The notes under the pieces were generated by a model. The model worked only from the letters and a program-made list of their open reading frames with translations, was not told the DNA's origin and made no database searches. 64,000 bases of DNA. Source: Bacillota bacterium (GTDB lineage: Bacteria; Bacillota; Clostridia; Christensenellales; Aristaeellaceae). Where the stretch lies: positions 310,001 to 374,000 of the forward strand of contig JAEZIN010000006.1 in NCBI GenBank assembly GCA_023436585.1. The letters are read 5' to 3'. Both the position numbers and the translations under genes were made by a program. Positions within the stretch are counted from its first letter, which is position 1, and every line of letters begins with the position of its first letter. This document shows, piece after piece, positions 6,662 through 15,322 of this stretch.

Positions 6662-8743
6662 ATGGCAGACTATCAAACTTCCGACATTCGGAACATGGCC
6701 CTCATGGGTCATGGCAGCGAGGGCAAAACCACCTTGACGGAGGCCATGCTCTTCGCTGCCGGCATCGTCGACAGGCAAGGACGGGTGGAGGATGGCGCCG
6801 CCACCACAGACTTTGATCCGGAAGAAATCAGGCGGAAAATATCCATCAGCGCCGCTGTGGCTCCCGTGGATTGGGCCGGCAAAAACCTGAACGTCATTGA
6901 CGTCCCGGGCTATTTTGATTTTATCGGCGAGATGATGGGGCCCCTGCGCGTGGTGGAAACCGCCGTTATCGTGGTGGGCAGCGTCAGCGGCATGGCCGTT
7001 GGTACTGAAAAGGCATGGTATTATGCCGGCAAAAACAAGGTGGGCCGCATGTTCGTCGTCAATCAGATGGACAGGGAGCATGCCAACTTTGTAAAGGTTT
7101 CCGAGCAGCTTCGCGGTGCGTTCGGCTCCAGCGTTGTGCCCATGCTGCTGCCTATCGGTGAGGGCGCCGGCTTCAAGGGTGTTGTGAACGTACTGGAAAA
7201 CAAGGCGTACGAAGGCGTCGGCAAGGGGCTGAAGGAAGTGCCTGTGCCTGCTTCCATGAGCGGTCAAATTAAAACCGCACTGGAGGAATTGACCGAGGCC
7301 GCCGCTTCCGCCGATGATGAGCTGATGATGAAGTACCTGGACGAAGGCGAGCTGTCCCACGAGGAGCTGCTTACCGGCTTCCAGGCCGGCATGAAGAGCG
7401 GAAGCCTCGTGCCTGTTTGTGCCTGCTCCGCGCTAACCGGTGTCGGCATTGCCCCCATGATGGACATCATGGCCAAGTATCTTCCTTCCCCCGAGGGTAC
7501 GAAGGCCGTTGGCGTCAATCCCAAGAATGAGGCGGAAGAGACCCGCAATTGCTCCGACAGCGAGCCCTTCTCCGCGTTTGTGTACAAGACGATCGCCGAC
7601 CCGTTCGTGGGCAAGCTGTCTCTGTTCCGCGTCTGTTCTGGAACGCTTAGCTCCGCTACCGCGCTGTATAACGTGAATACAGAGAAGCCCGAAAAATCCG
7701 CAGGCATCTACGCCATGCGCGGCAAGAAGCAGATCAATAAGACGATCCTGCACGCGGGCGATCTGGGTGCGCTGGCCAAGCTGCAGTTCACCTCCACGGG
7801 CGATACGCTGTGCGATCAGAACAAGGCCATCCGCTTCGCGCCCCTTACGTTCCCCATTCCCTGCATCAGCAAGGCCGTGTATGCCGCCAAGCAGGGTGAG
7901 GAAGACAAGGTCTTTGGCGGTCTGGCCAGGCTGCAGGAAGAAGACCCCACCATCACCATCGAAAAGAACGTGGAGACCACCGAAACGCTTCTGTCCGGCC
8001 AAGGTGAACTGCACCTGGATGTGATCCGCAGCAAGCTTTCCAGCAAGTTCGGCGCCAATGCCGTGCTGCAGGATCCTAAGATTCCCTATCGCGAAACCAT
8101 CCGCAAGACGGTCAAGGCTCAGGGCCGCCACAAGAAGCAGAGCGGCGGTCATGGCCAGTTCGGCGATGTGTGGATCGAGTTCTCTCCCATTGGCGATGGC
8201 ACAACGGATTTCGATTTTGTGGACGCGGTTGTGGGCGGTGTTGTCCCCCGTAACTTTATCCCGGCTGTGGAAAAGGGCCTGAGGGAAAACCTGCCCAGGG
8301 GCGTTCTGGCCGGTTATCCCATGGTCGGCCTGCGCGCGAAGCTGTATGACGGTTCCTACCACGCGGTAGACTCCTCCGAAATGGCTTTCAAGACCGCTGC
8401 CCGCCTGGCCTACAAGAAGGGCTGTATGGAAGCCAGCCCCGTGCTCCTGGAGCCCATCATGCACGTGGAAGTGCTGGTGCCCGATGAATACATGGGCGAC
8501 ATCATGGGCGACATGAACAAGCGCCGCGGCCGCATCGGCGGCATGCACCAGGTGGATGGGCAGCAGCAGGTGGTTGCCGAGGCTCCCCTGGCGGAAATGT
8601 TCAAGTATGCCACAGATTTGCGTTCCATGACCCAGGCCCGCGGTTCCTTTACCATGAAGTTTGAACGGTACGAGGAAGTGCCCGCCATCGTGGCCCAGAA
8701 GATCATCGAGTCCGCCAAGAAGGAAGAGGAAGAAGAAGAATAA
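6662..8743 (+). CDS. Elongation factor G-like GTPase (EF-G paralogue)
   Basis: A 693-residue translational GTPase with the five-domain EF-G plan, but from the divergent EF-G-like branch rather than the canonical translocase. The P-loop reads GHGSEGKTT (from residue 16) where EF-G has GHxDxGKTT. The G3 motif reads DVPGYFDF (residues 80-87), so the usual catalytic His of DTPGH is a Tyr. G4 reads NQMD instead of NKMD. The C-terminus ends in a Lys/Glu-only tail. The start is ATG 6662; upstream in-frame codons lack an SD. No rpsL or rpsG neighbours are present, which also argues against the housekeeping fusA. Function of this branch is not settled. Confidence 0.9.
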   Translation: MADYQTSDIRNMALMGHGSEGKTTLTEAMLFAAGIVDRQGRVEDGAATTDFDPEEIRRKISISAAVAPVDWAGKNLNVIDVPGYFDFIGEMMGPLRVVETAVIVVGSVSGMAVGTEKAWYYAGKNKVGRMFVVNQMDREHANFVKVSEQLRGAFGSSVVPMLLPIGEGAGFKGVVNVLENKAYEGVGKGLKEVPVPASMSGQIKTALEELTEAAASADDELMMKYLDEGELSHEELLTGFQAGMKSGSLVPVCACSALTGVGIAPMMDIMAKYLPSPEGTKAVGVNPKNEAEETRNCSDSEPFSAFVYKTIADPFVGKLSLFRVCSGTLSSATALYNVNTEKPEKSAGIYAMRGKKQINKTILHAGDLGALAKLQFTSTGDTLCDQNKAIRFAPLTFPIPCISKAVYAAKQGEEDKVFGGLARLQEEDPTITIEKNVETTETLLSGQGELHLDVIRSKLSSKFGANAVLQDPKIPYRETIRKTVKAQGRHKKQSGGHGQFGDVWIEFSPIGDGTTDFDFVDAVVGGVVPRNFIPAVEKGLRENLPRGVLAGYPMVGLRAKLYDGSYHAVDSSEMAFKTAARLAYKKGCMEASPVLLEPIMHVEVLVPDEYMGDIMGDMNKRRGRIGGMHQVDGQQQVVAEAPLAEMFKYATDLRSMTQARGSFTMKFERYEEVPAIVAQKIIESAKKEEEEEE

Positions 8744-8750
8744 GCCCTTC

Positions 8751-8780
8751 GAGAAAATGGCGCTGTTGCGCCATTTTCTC
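8751..8780 (+). terminator. Rho-independent terminator after the EF-G-like gene
   Basis: A perfect 12-bp stem, GAGAAAATGGCG (8751-8762) with CGCCATTTTCTC (8769-8780), a six-base loop, then TATTTC. It begins eight bases after the stop codon. Confidence 0.75.
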
Positions 8781-8808
8781 TATTTCGCACTGTTCGCCTA
8801 TGAGTATA

Positions 8809-8842
8809 ACGCACCGGCTTGCGCCTTGCTTAGCCGGTGCGT
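8809..8842. repeat. Second hairpin downstream of the EF-G-like gene
   Basis: ACGCACCGGCT (8809-8819) is the exact reverse complement of AGCCGGTGCGT (8832-8842). There is no T-run on either side. It may back up the terminator or act as a site for the next gene. Confidence 0.5.
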
Positions 8843-8987
8843 AAATTATGGCCGGCGAAAAGTGTAAGGAATGCTTGCTCAACAAGCGTCCCGCGCGCTA
8901 GGCAAAGCCGGGCGAAACGATTTCAGACGAGGGGAATTGCGGTTTTCCGTCTTTTCTCCCCCTAAGGGAAATGCGAGGTCGAAAAGA

Positions 8988-9284
8988 ATGAGCGCCTATT
9001 TTGTTGCCAATATCAGCATTCATGATAAGCAGGAGTATGACAAATATCTGGCTTCGGTGGATGATGTGTTTTTAAAGTTCAACGGAAAGTATCTGGCAGT
9101 GGATGAACATCCGTGCGTGCTGGAAGGGGAATGGGATTACACCAAGGCTGTACTCATTGAATTTCCCTCTGAAAAAGAGCTTCGGGAATGGTATGAATCA
9201 GAGGATTATCAGCAGATAGTAAAGCACAGGCTGCAGGGGGCGCGCTGCGATTCCATACTGGTTCATGGGAAAGCGCAAGGATAA
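8988..9284 (+). CDS. DUF1330-family protein
   Basis: A 98-residue protein with the compact ferredoxin-like (dimeric alpha-beta barrel) pattern of DUF1330: SAYFVANISIHDKQEYDKY at the start, a central GEWDYTKAVLIEFPS strand, then AREWY-like EKELREWYESEDYQQI and a terminal DSILVHG strand. The family has no established function. ATG 8988 follows GAGG with a reasonable gap; the frame runs open upstream but without homology-like sequence. Followed by a terminator, so it is probably a single-gene unit. Confidence 0.82.
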   Translation: MSAYFVANISIHDKQEYDKYLASVDDVFLKFNGKYLAVDEHPCVLEGEWDYTKAVLIEFPSEKELREWYESEDYQQIVKHRLQGARCDSILVHGKAQG

Positions 9285-9352
9285 CATTTTATACAATCAG
9301 CAGTCAACGGCTTTCTGTTTAGTTCCATAACAAATTTGCGTGGCTGACAGCG

Positions 9353-9377
9353 AAGAGGGGACGATATGTCTCCTCTT
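9353..9377 (+). terminator. Terminator after the DUF1330 gene
   Basis: A 10-bp stem with one G-U pair: AAGAGGGGAC (9353-9362) with GTCTCCTCTT (9368-9377), five-base loop, then TTA. The T-tract is short and partly inside the stem. Confidence 0.55.
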
Positions 9378-9398
9378 TTACAATCTCATGAATGTACC

Positions 9399-9428
9399 TT
9401 GCATAGGCTTTGGACGCTGTGTTACAAT
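9399..9428 (+). promoter_or_regulatory. Sigma-A-like promoter of the fruK-like gene
   Basis: TTGCAT (9399-9404), 18 bases, TACAAT (9423-9428), about 30 bases before the start codon. Confidence 0.55.
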
Positions 9429-9458
9429 AAAAAATGGAAAGAATGCCCGGAGGTACGC

Positions 9459-10379
9459 ATGATTACCACCATCTGTTTGAACCCAGCCTTTGACAAGACT
9501 GTAACGGTAGATGAATTGCGCCTTGGAGAAGTGAACAGAATCCTTCATGTACGGGAGGATTTTGGCGGCAAGGGCATCAATGTGGCGGCTGTGGCAAGCA
9601 GGCTGGGTCTGAAAACGCAGTGCCTTGGCTGCATGGGGGAAACAGGGGCCGTAAGGCTCCGGGAGCTGATGGATGCGGAAGGGATCGCCTACGATTTTAT
9701 GACGGTTCCCGGAAGCATACGGACCAATCTGAAAGTCGTTTCCAAACAAGGCCAGGCCGTCACTGAATTGAACGAACCGGGATGCCCCATGACGCGGGAG
9801 CAGTTGGACGCTTTCATGAACCTGGTGAAGAAAAAAGGCTCCGGAAGCTATACCGTGCTCACGGGGAGCCTGCCGCCTGGGTGTCCCGAGGAAACATATA
9901 TGGAAATCATACTCGCCTTGAAGGATGTCCCCTGTATCTTGGACGCAGAGGGGAGCAGCCTGCTTCTGGGCTTATCCGCACACCCCTTGTTGGTAAAGCC
10001 GAATTTGAGCGAGTTGGAATCCACCCTGGGGACATCGCTGCGTACGCTGCGCGCCATACGCGACGCGGCTTATGTCTTGATGAAGAAAGGCGCGCAGTCA
10101 GTTATTGTATCCATGGGCAAGATGGGCGCATTGTTTACCGACGGAAAGCGCACGCTATATTCTCCGGCGCTTGGCGTAAAAGTCCTGTCAACCGTTGGCG
10201 CCGGGGATGCCATGGTCGGCGGTGTTCTGCTTGGCCTGGAAGAGGGGGACACGTTGGCGGAGGCTTTCCGCTGCGGCATGGCCGCCGGGGCGGCCAGCGT
10301 GATGACGGAGGGTACACAGCCCATCCGCCTGAAGGATTTTGAAACGCTTCTGCCCAAGGTCGCGGTACAGGAAGTGTAA
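9459..10379 (+). CDS. fruK: 1-phosphofructokinase family sugar kinase (PfkB superfamily)
   Basis: A 306-residue PfkB-type kinase, most like 1-phosphofructokinase or tagatose-6-phosphate kinase. The N-terminus ITTICLNPAFDKTVTVDEL and GGKGINVAAVASRLG are typical of the FruK/LacC group. The C-terminal anion-hole and catalytic motif reads VGAGDAMVGG, with the base Asp. CCGGAGG ends five bases before ATG 9459. There is no fruA (PTS) or fruR neighbour, so its substrate is not fixed by context; fructose-1-phosphate is the likeliest. Downstream is a GNAT gene four bases after the stop, so the two are co-transcribed. Confidence 0.85.
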   Translation: MITTICLNPAFDKTVTVDELRLGEVNRILHVREDFGGKGINVAAVASRLGLKTQCLGCMGETGAVRLRELMDAEGIAYDFMTVPGSIRTNLKVVSKQGQAVTELNEPGCPMTREQLDAFMNLVKKKGSGSYTVLTGSLPPGCPEETYMEIILALKDVPCILDAEGSSLLLGLSAHPLLVKPNLSELESTLGTSLRTLRAIRDAAYVLMKKGAQSVIVSMGKMGALFTDGKRTLYSPALGVKVLSTVGAGDAMVGGVLLGLEEGDTLAEAFRCGMAAGAASVMTEGTQPIRLKDFETLLPKVAVQEV

Positions 10380-10382
10380 GGC

Positions 10383-10856
10383 ATGGCACTGTTTGCAAAG
10401 CATAATCCTGACAAAAAGGATGCCCTCTCCGACGGGGTCATCATGCTGGTGGCGTCAGACCTTGCCCAGGAGGATGCGGAACTCGGCATACGCCGTACCT
10501 TTTTATTCAGGATCGTCCCCTGCGGCACAAAAAAGGATGCGGGGCGCATCAGCCTTCGGTGCGGGGAGAGCCGCGGCCTGTATTACTTTGGCCATATCGG
10601 CTATCACGTGGGGGAAAAATACCGGGGCCACGGCTACGCGCTACGCGCCTGCAGGCTTTTGATACCGCTTTGCCGCGTGCTGCATATTTACTCCCTGGTG
10701 ATCACCACCGATACCGACAACATTGCCAGCCGCCGTACCTGCGAGAAGCTGGGCTGTGAGTTGGAAAGTATCGTTCCCGTGCCGCCGGAATACCGCCAGC
10801 AGTACAATATGGGACCGCACAAATGCCGGTACATATTCCGCATCCCGCGCGCATAA
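10383..10856 (+). CDS. GNAT-family N-acetyltransferase
   Basis: A 157-residue acetyltransferase of the RimJ/RimL kind. The acetyl-CoA-binding motif is GYHVGEKYRGHGYALRAC (near residues 76-93). It is followed by DTDNIASRRTCEKLGCELE, the usual N-x-x-S-x-x-x-x-E-K-x-G signature of RimJ-like enzymes. The substrate could be a protein N-terminus or a small molecule; sequence does not say. It begins four bases after the fruK stop, so it is in the same transcript, and is followed by a terminator. Confidence 0.85.
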   Translation: MALFAKHNPDKKDALSDGVIMLVASDLAQEDAELGIRRTFLFRIVPCGTKKDAGRISLRCGESRGLYYFGHIGYHVGEKYRGHGYALRACRLLIPLCRVLHIYSLVITTDTDNIASRRTCEKLGCELESIVPVPPEYRQQYNMGPHKCRYIFRIPRA

Positions 10857-10891
10857 AGGCGCAGCATGTTTCTTGGCCCTTCGCATACAGT

Positions 10892-10932
10892 ATGCCTGAA
10901 CAGGCATTTTTGCCGTCAGGCTTTTCTTTTTC
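10892..10932 (+). terminator. Terminator after the fruK-GNAT pair
   Basis: Two overlapping stem options share one T-rich end: ATGCCTG (10892-10898) with CAGGCAT (10901-10907), and GCCTGA (10894-10899) with TCAGGC (10916-10921), followed by TTTTCTTTTT. Confidence 0.65.
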
Positions 10933-10995
10933 CTCAAAATAGGGTAGAATAATCCCGTTGACGGTTGGAAAACCATGGGTAAAGGGAGGCGTTCG

Positions 10996-11775
10996 GTGCA
11001 TATTCAGATAAACGGCGCATCTGTTTATTATGAACAGCACGGCGCGGCCGGAGACCATGTCCTCCTTTTGCACGGCTGGGGCTGTGACACCACCTTTTTT
11101 GCGCCCATTGCAAAAGCGCTCTCGGAAACCATGCGCGTTACCGTGCTGGATTTTCCGGGACACGGCAAAAGCAGCTATCCGCCGGAACCATGGGGCGTAC
11201 CCGAATACGGGGAAATGACCAGGGCTTTCATGGATGCGCTTCAGCTTAGATCCTGTTATATCATCGGCCATTCCTTCGGTGGAAGGATTGCGCTGTATTT
11301 GGGCAGTCATTGGCCCAAGTACGTTCGCAGAATGATCATCACCGGCGGCGCGGGGCTTAAAAAGCCTCAAACAGAGGAACAGAAAAGACGCGCCGGTCAG
11401 TATCAAATGCTGAAAAAAGGCGCGGCCTTCCTCAAAGGAATGCGAATATTCGGTAATCTCCCCGACAAGCTGGCCGACGCCTTGCGCAAGCGGTACGGCT
11501 CCAAGGACTACAATGCCCTGGATGAGGAAATGCGCAAAACGTTTGTAAAGATCATCTCCCTGGATCTTCGCCCGCTGCTTCCCGTTGTCAGTGTCCCTAC
11601 CCTTGCGGTCTGGGGAGATCAGGATACGGAAACCCCGCTGTGGATGGGGCAGACTATGGCCAAGGAGATTCCCGACGCCGGGCTTGCCATTTTGGAAGGC
11701 GGCTCCCACTTCGCTTACCTGGAGCAGTGGCAGCGGTTTGTGCGAATCGCCCTTCACTTTTTCTCGGAGGACTGA
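10996..11775 (+). CDS. Alpha/beta-fold hydrolase
   Basis: A 259-residue alpha/beta hydrolase with a full catalytic triad in sequence: nucleophile Ser in IGHSFGG, Asp in VWGDQDTETP, and His in GGSHFAYLE. The oxyanion region is LLHGWGCD. The GTG at 10996 has GGGAGG six bases before it; the in-frame ATG at 10975 lies upstream of that SD. The stop is a few bases before a MurF-like gene and the D-Ala ligase follows, so it belongs to a cell-wall precursor operon. Substrate unknown; an esterase or amidase acting on a wall or lipid precursor is an inference from context. Confidence 0.88.
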   Translation: MHIQINGASVYYEQHGAAGDHVLLLHGWGCDTTFFAPIAKALSETMRVTVLDFPGHGKSSYPPEPWGVPEYGEMTRAFMDALQLRSCYIIGHSFGGRIALYLGSHWPKYVRRMIITGGAGLKKPQTEEQKRRAGQYQMLKKGAAFLKGMRIFGNLPDKLADALRKRYGSKDYNALDEEMRKTFVKIISLDLRPLLPVVSVPTLAVWGDQDTETPLWMGQTMAKEIPDAGLAILEGGSHFAYLEQWQRFVRIALHFFSED

Positions 11776-11778
11776 CGG

Positions 11779-13389
11779 ATGATCCACCGTGCTATTTATC
11801 TGATTCTGGCTTTGTCCCCCATGGTAGGATGCATCTTTGCGTCCAGGGGGCTGATTCATTATTTCCAGCTGGAAAGCTATCAGTTTCCGGGCTATTTTCA
11901 TACCCTTCGCCGTAACTGGAAGCGCTCCTTTTTGCCTGGCGCGGGCGTCGCGGTGCTTACGTTCACGCTGTTGGCCATGCATGACCGCCTCGTTCAATCG
12001 GCCGGGGGGAGCGTCATCGAGCTTTTGATCGCGTGCGCCGTTTTGCTGCTCTCAGGTGTCGGCGGGCTGTGGATCGGAAAGCTGTTTCAGGACAAGATGG
12101 CCAAAAAACCTCTGGTGTTCACCGCCCGCGTAAAGAGGCTGTACATTGTTTATGCCGTCACGCTGGTTGTTTTTGCTGTTCTTCTTTGGCTGTATGTGCC
12201 CGTGGTGGTGTTACTGGCCGTTGTGCCTTTGTTTCTGCCTTATTTGCTTGCCTTCGCCGGGCTGCTTGCCTGGCCGGTGGAAAAGATTATCGGCGAAATG
12301 TACTTCCGGGATGCCCAGCGCAAGCTGAACGATATGCCAGGGCTTATCCGCATAGGCATTACGGGCAGCTATGGCAAGACATCGGTCAAATTCTTTCTGG
12401 GCACGATGCTGGCGGAAAAGTACAACGTGCTGGTAACGCCCTCCAGCTTCAATACACCCATGGGCGTGACAAAGATCATACGGGAGAAGCTGCAGCCAGG
12501 CCATCAGGTGTTTGTGGCCGAAATGGGTGCGCGCCACAAGGGCGATATCAAGGAAATGTGCCGCCTGGTGCATCCCACCCTTGGCATTTTGACCTCCGTT
12601 GGCCCGCAGCACCTGGATACGTTCAAAACGCTGGAGCGTGTCATCCAGACAAAGTATGAGCTGATTGAGGCGCTGCCGGGTGACGGGCGCGGTTTCTTTG
12701 CCGATGACCGGGATATATGCCTCAAGCTTTACGAAAAGACAAAAAAGCCCAAATCCATGGTAAGCCTTCACCGCACGGACTGCGATGTGTGGGCTTCGGA
12801 CATAATCGCAACGCCGGAGGGCAGTACCTTTACGCTGCACGAAAAAAACGGGGAGAGCATTCAGTGCACGGCAAAGCTTTTGGGGCAGCATAACATTCAA
12901 AATATCCTTCTTGCCGCCGCGGTATGCCTGCATCTTAATCTTACGCTTGCGCAGATTGCCAGGGGCATTTCCAAGCTGGAGCCGGTGGAACACCGCCTGC
13001 AACTGATTCAAAGCGGCGGGCTCACCATCATTGACGACGCGTTCAACAGCAACCCGCAGGGAGCGATGGCGGCCATTCAGGTCCTGAAGGAGTTTCAGGG
13101 TCGCAGGATCATCATCACCCCCGGCATGGTGGAATTGGGTGACAGGGAAGAGCAGTTCAACCATGATTTTGGCAAGGCCATGGCTTCCTGTGTGGACATC
13201 GCCATCCTGGTGGGCAAAAAACATACGCAGCCCATTTTCCAGGGTCTGATAGAAGCTGGCTTCCTGGAAAGCGCGATCCATCCCGTATCGAGCCTGGCGG
13301 AAGCCACCAAGCTTTTGCATTCCCTGGCCCGGGCCGGCGACGTCGTGCTGTTTGAAAACGATCTTCCGGACAACTACAGCGAGGTGTGA
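11779..13389 (+). CDS. Membrane-anchored MurF-like ligase (Mur ligase family)
   Basis: A 536-residue Mur ligase. MurF adds D-Ala-D-Ala to the UDP-MurNAc tripeptide. The first 170 residues are hydrophobic, with about five membrane helices; soluble MurF lacks these. The catalytic part begins with the P-loop GITGSYGKTS (residues 193-202), then EMGARHKGDI, the GPQHLDTF block, LGQHNIQNILLAAA and the C-terminal DAFNSNPQGA with GMVELG. These fit the MurF branch. It sits between an alpha/beta hydrolase and a D-Ala ligase with almost no gaps. A second, soluble murF may exist elsewhere in the genome, so this may be a specialised paralogue. Confidence 0.87.
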   Translation: MIHRAIYLILALSPMVGCIFASRGLIHYFQLESYQFPGYFHTLRRNWKRSFLPGAGVAVLTFTLLAMHDRLVQSAGGSVIELLIACAVLLLSGVGGLWIGKLFQDKMAKKPLVFTARVKRLYIVYAVTLVVFAVLLWLYVPVVVLLAVVPLFLPYLLAFAGLLAWPVEKIIGEMYFRDAQRKLNDMPGLIRIGITGSYGKTSVKFFLGTMLAEKYNVLVTPSSFNTPMGVTKIIREKLQPGHQVFVAEMGARHKGDIKEMCRLVHPTLGILTSVGPQHLDTFKTLERVIQTKYELIEALPGDGRGFFADDRDICLKLYEKTKKPKSMVSLHRTDCDVWASDIIATPEGSTFTLHEKNGESIQCTAKLLGQHNIQNILLAAAVCLHLNLTLAQIARGISKLEPVEHRLQLIQSGGLTIIDDAFNSNPQGAMAAIQVLKEFQGRRIIITPGMVELGDREEQFNHDFGKAMASCVDIAILVGKKHTQPIFQGLIEAGFLESAIHPVSSLAEATKLLHSLARAGDVVLFENDLPDNYSEV

Positions 13390-13403
13390 AGGGAGGCGGT
13401 TCT

Positions 13404-14636
13404 ATGAGCAGAATACAACTGGGTGTAATGTACGGCAGCCGAAGCTGTGAGCATGAGGTATCGATTATCAGCGCGCTGCAATTGATGCAGTCGGTAGACC
13501 CGGCGAAATACGATGTGATTCCCCTGTATATCAGCATGCAGGGGATATGGTATACCGGAGAAGCGCTAATGAGCATGAGCGCGTACACGCCTTTTCGGGA
13601 GGATCAAAAAGGCCTCGTGCGCGTATCTCTGGACATGACACCCGGCTCCGGCGCCTTGCTTGCCTTTGAGCAGTCAAAGGGCCTGCTGGGCGGCGGGATG
13701 AAGCAGCGCGTGGTGGCCAGGCTGGAATGTGTCATACCTGTTTTCCACGGCATGCATGGCGAGGACGGAACGGCGCAGGGCCTGCTGGAGCTGGCCAATT
13801 TGCCTTACGCATCCCCCGGCGTGACAGGCTCGGCCGTGGGAATGGACAAGATTATCATGAAAAGGCACTTTCATGGCGCGGGCTTCCCGGTGCTGCCCGG
13901 CATTTGGTTCTCCAGGCAGGAGTTCAAAAATGACCGTGACGCGGTGATGGACAGGATCGAAAAGGAGATCGGCTACCCCGTATACACAAAGCCTGCCAAC
14001 CTGGGTTCTTCCATCGGCGTAAGCCGGGCCGAAAACAGGGAAGAGCTTTCAGATGCGCTGGAACTGGCCTTTGTATATGACCGGCGTGTCCTTTTGGAGC
14101 AGGGCCTTACCAATCCTATTGAGCTGAACTGCTCCGTTGTTGGTTTTGACACGGAAATCAAAGCTTCCGTATTGGAAATGCCCGTTACCTCAGGCGCATT
14201 GCTGTCCTTTTCCGAAAAGTATCTGCAAGGCGGCAATGGCAGCAAGGGCATGGCATCCCTGGCCCGGGTGGTTCCTGCGCCTGTGGAGGACAGCCTGCGC
14301 GACCAGATTCAAAGCCTGTCGAAGGATATTTTCAGGGAGCTGGATCTGAAGGGCGTAGTCCGCATAGATTACATGTTTGACGTAAAAACAGAGAAACTGT
14401 ATATCACCGAAGTGAATACAATCCCCGGTTCCATGGCCTATTACCTATGGGAAAAGAGCGGCATGAGCTATACCCAGCTTATTGACGAGCTGGTGCAATG
14501 CGCGATGAAGGCTCATCATGAGAAAAATGACAACAATTACGCATTTTCTTCCGATATATTGAAAAACGTGAAGCTGGGCGGAAAAACAGGCGCCAAGGGT
14601 GGCGGCAAGCTGAATTCCTGGACCGGCGGAAAGTGA
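13404..14636 (+). CDS. ddl: D-alanine--D-alanine ligase family protein
   Basis: A 410-residue ATP-grasp ligase that joins D-Ala to D-Ala, or possibly another D-residue. Motifs: GVMYGSRSCEHEVSIISA at the N-terminus, PVFHGMHGEDGTAQG, YTKPANLGSSIGVS, and the metal-binding end ITEVNTIPGSMAYYLW. The omega-loop holds EKY, as in D-Ala-D-Ala and D-Ala-D-Ser ligases, then an insertion (GGNGSKGMASLAR) absent from the E. coli enzyme; the His typical of D-lactate ligases is not seen. A Gly/Lys-rich tail follows. The start is ATG 13404 with GGGAGG seven bases before; an in-frame GTG at 13386 overlaps the MurF stop and has no SD. Confidence 0.92.
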   Translation: MSRIQLGVMYGSRSCEHEVSIISALQLMQSVDPAKYDVIPLYISMQGIWYTGEALMSMSAYTPFREDQKGLVRVSLDMTPGSGALLAFEQSKGLLGGGMKQRVVARLECVIPVFHGMHGEDGTAQGLLELANLPYASPGVTGSAVGMDKIIMKRHFHGAGFPVLPGIWFSRQEFKNDRDAVMDRIEKEIGYPVYTKPANLGSSIGVSRAENREELSDALELAFVYDRRVLLEQGLTNPIELNCSVVGFDTEIKASVLEMPVTSGALLSFSEKYLQGGNGSKGMASLARVVPAPVEDSLRDQIQSLSKDIFRELDLKGVVRIDYMFDVKTEKLYITEVNTIPGSMAYYLWEKSGMSYTQLIDELVQCAMKAHHEKNDNNYAFSSDILKNVKLGGKTGAKGGGKLNSWTGGK

Positions 14637-14644
14637 GGCAATCC

Positions 14645-15205
14645 ATGCGGCGCGCACAACGCAGCGAATACTCCCAATCCTCCTATCAGGCATACGGCCG
14701 GCAGGAACCGCCCTATGAAGAGGAAACGCAGGAGGATTACGGGCAGGAGCCGTACGAGGAGAACCCATCCTACGGGGAAGGCCAGCCCTATGAAGAAAAC
14801 CAGCCTTATGAGGAACAGCCGTATTACGGAGAAAAGCAAGAACCCGAAGTTGTATCCACCAGCCAGGCCATCAACCTTACCTGCACGCTGGCAGCCTTCA
14901 GCGGCCTGTTTGCCTTTTTTCTGTACGTGGCGGACCGGCGCAGCGATGCGGTAAGGCGCATGTCCGTACAATCCATCGCGCTGACCGGAGGGTTCCTGTG
15001 TATATCGGTGGTGCTGCTGATCGTGGGTACGCTGTTCAGGATCATCCCGTTCCTTGGCATTATCATAGCGGTTATATTCTGGCTGATTTTCGCGGCACTT
15101 TTACTGGCAGCCGTATACCTGAAGGTGCAGATGATGCTGCATGCCTACAGGGGCCTTTCGTATCAGCTGCCGGTGATCGGCGGCTATGTCCGCAGGTTTG
15201 AATAA
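14645..15205 (+). CDS. Small membrane protein with Tyr/Glu/Pro-rich cytoplasmic tail
   Basis: A 186-residue protein not recognised by name. Residues 1-75 are low complexity, with repeated PYEE and YGE units (for example QPYEENQPYEEQPYYGE). The rest has about three membrane helices, with the loop RRSDAVRRMSVQSIAL between the first and second, which resembles DUF4870-type membrane proteins. It follows ddl with an eight-base gap and precedes a strong terminator, so it is the last gene of the cell-wall operon. An acidic Tyr-rich tail could bind partners or be phosphorylated; that is conjecture. Confidence 0.75.
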   Translation: MRRAQRSEYSQSSYQAYGRQEPPYEEETQEDYGQEPYEENPSYGEGQPYEENQPYEEQPYYGEKQEPEVVSTSQAINLTCTLAAFSGLFAFFLYVADRRSDAVRRMSVQSIALTGGFLCISVVLLIVGTLFRIIPFLGIIIAVIFWLIFAALLLAAVYLKVQMMLHAYRGLSYQLPVIGGYVRRFE

Positions 15206-15216
15206 TCGCTCAAAAG

Positions 15217-15246
15217 GCCGGCAGGACAATCCGCGCCGGCTTTTTT
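15217..15246 (+). terminator. Terminator of the cell-wall operon
   Basis: GCCGGC (15217-15222), 12-base loop, GCCGGC (15235-15240) and six T. The A-run before the left arm lengthens the stem and could also allow minus-strand termination. Confidence 0.8.
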
Positions 15247-15253
15247 ATGCCGT

Positions 15254-15282
15254 TTGCGCCTGTTTTTGAACTATGCTATACT
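15254..15282 (+). promoter_or_regulatory. Sigma-A-like promoter of dxs
   Basis: TTGCGC (15254-15259), 17 bases, TATACT (15277-15282), with an extended -10 TG at 15274-15275. It starts right after the preceding terminator. Confidence 0.7.
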
Positions 15283-15322
15283 GGTTGTGCTTTCAGGACA
15301 AACATGGAAAATAAGGAGTACT

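Noticed and set aside
7433..8548. Minus-strand open frame of 371 codons opposite the EF-G-like gene
   Set aside because: Same kind of shadow; no recognisable domain.
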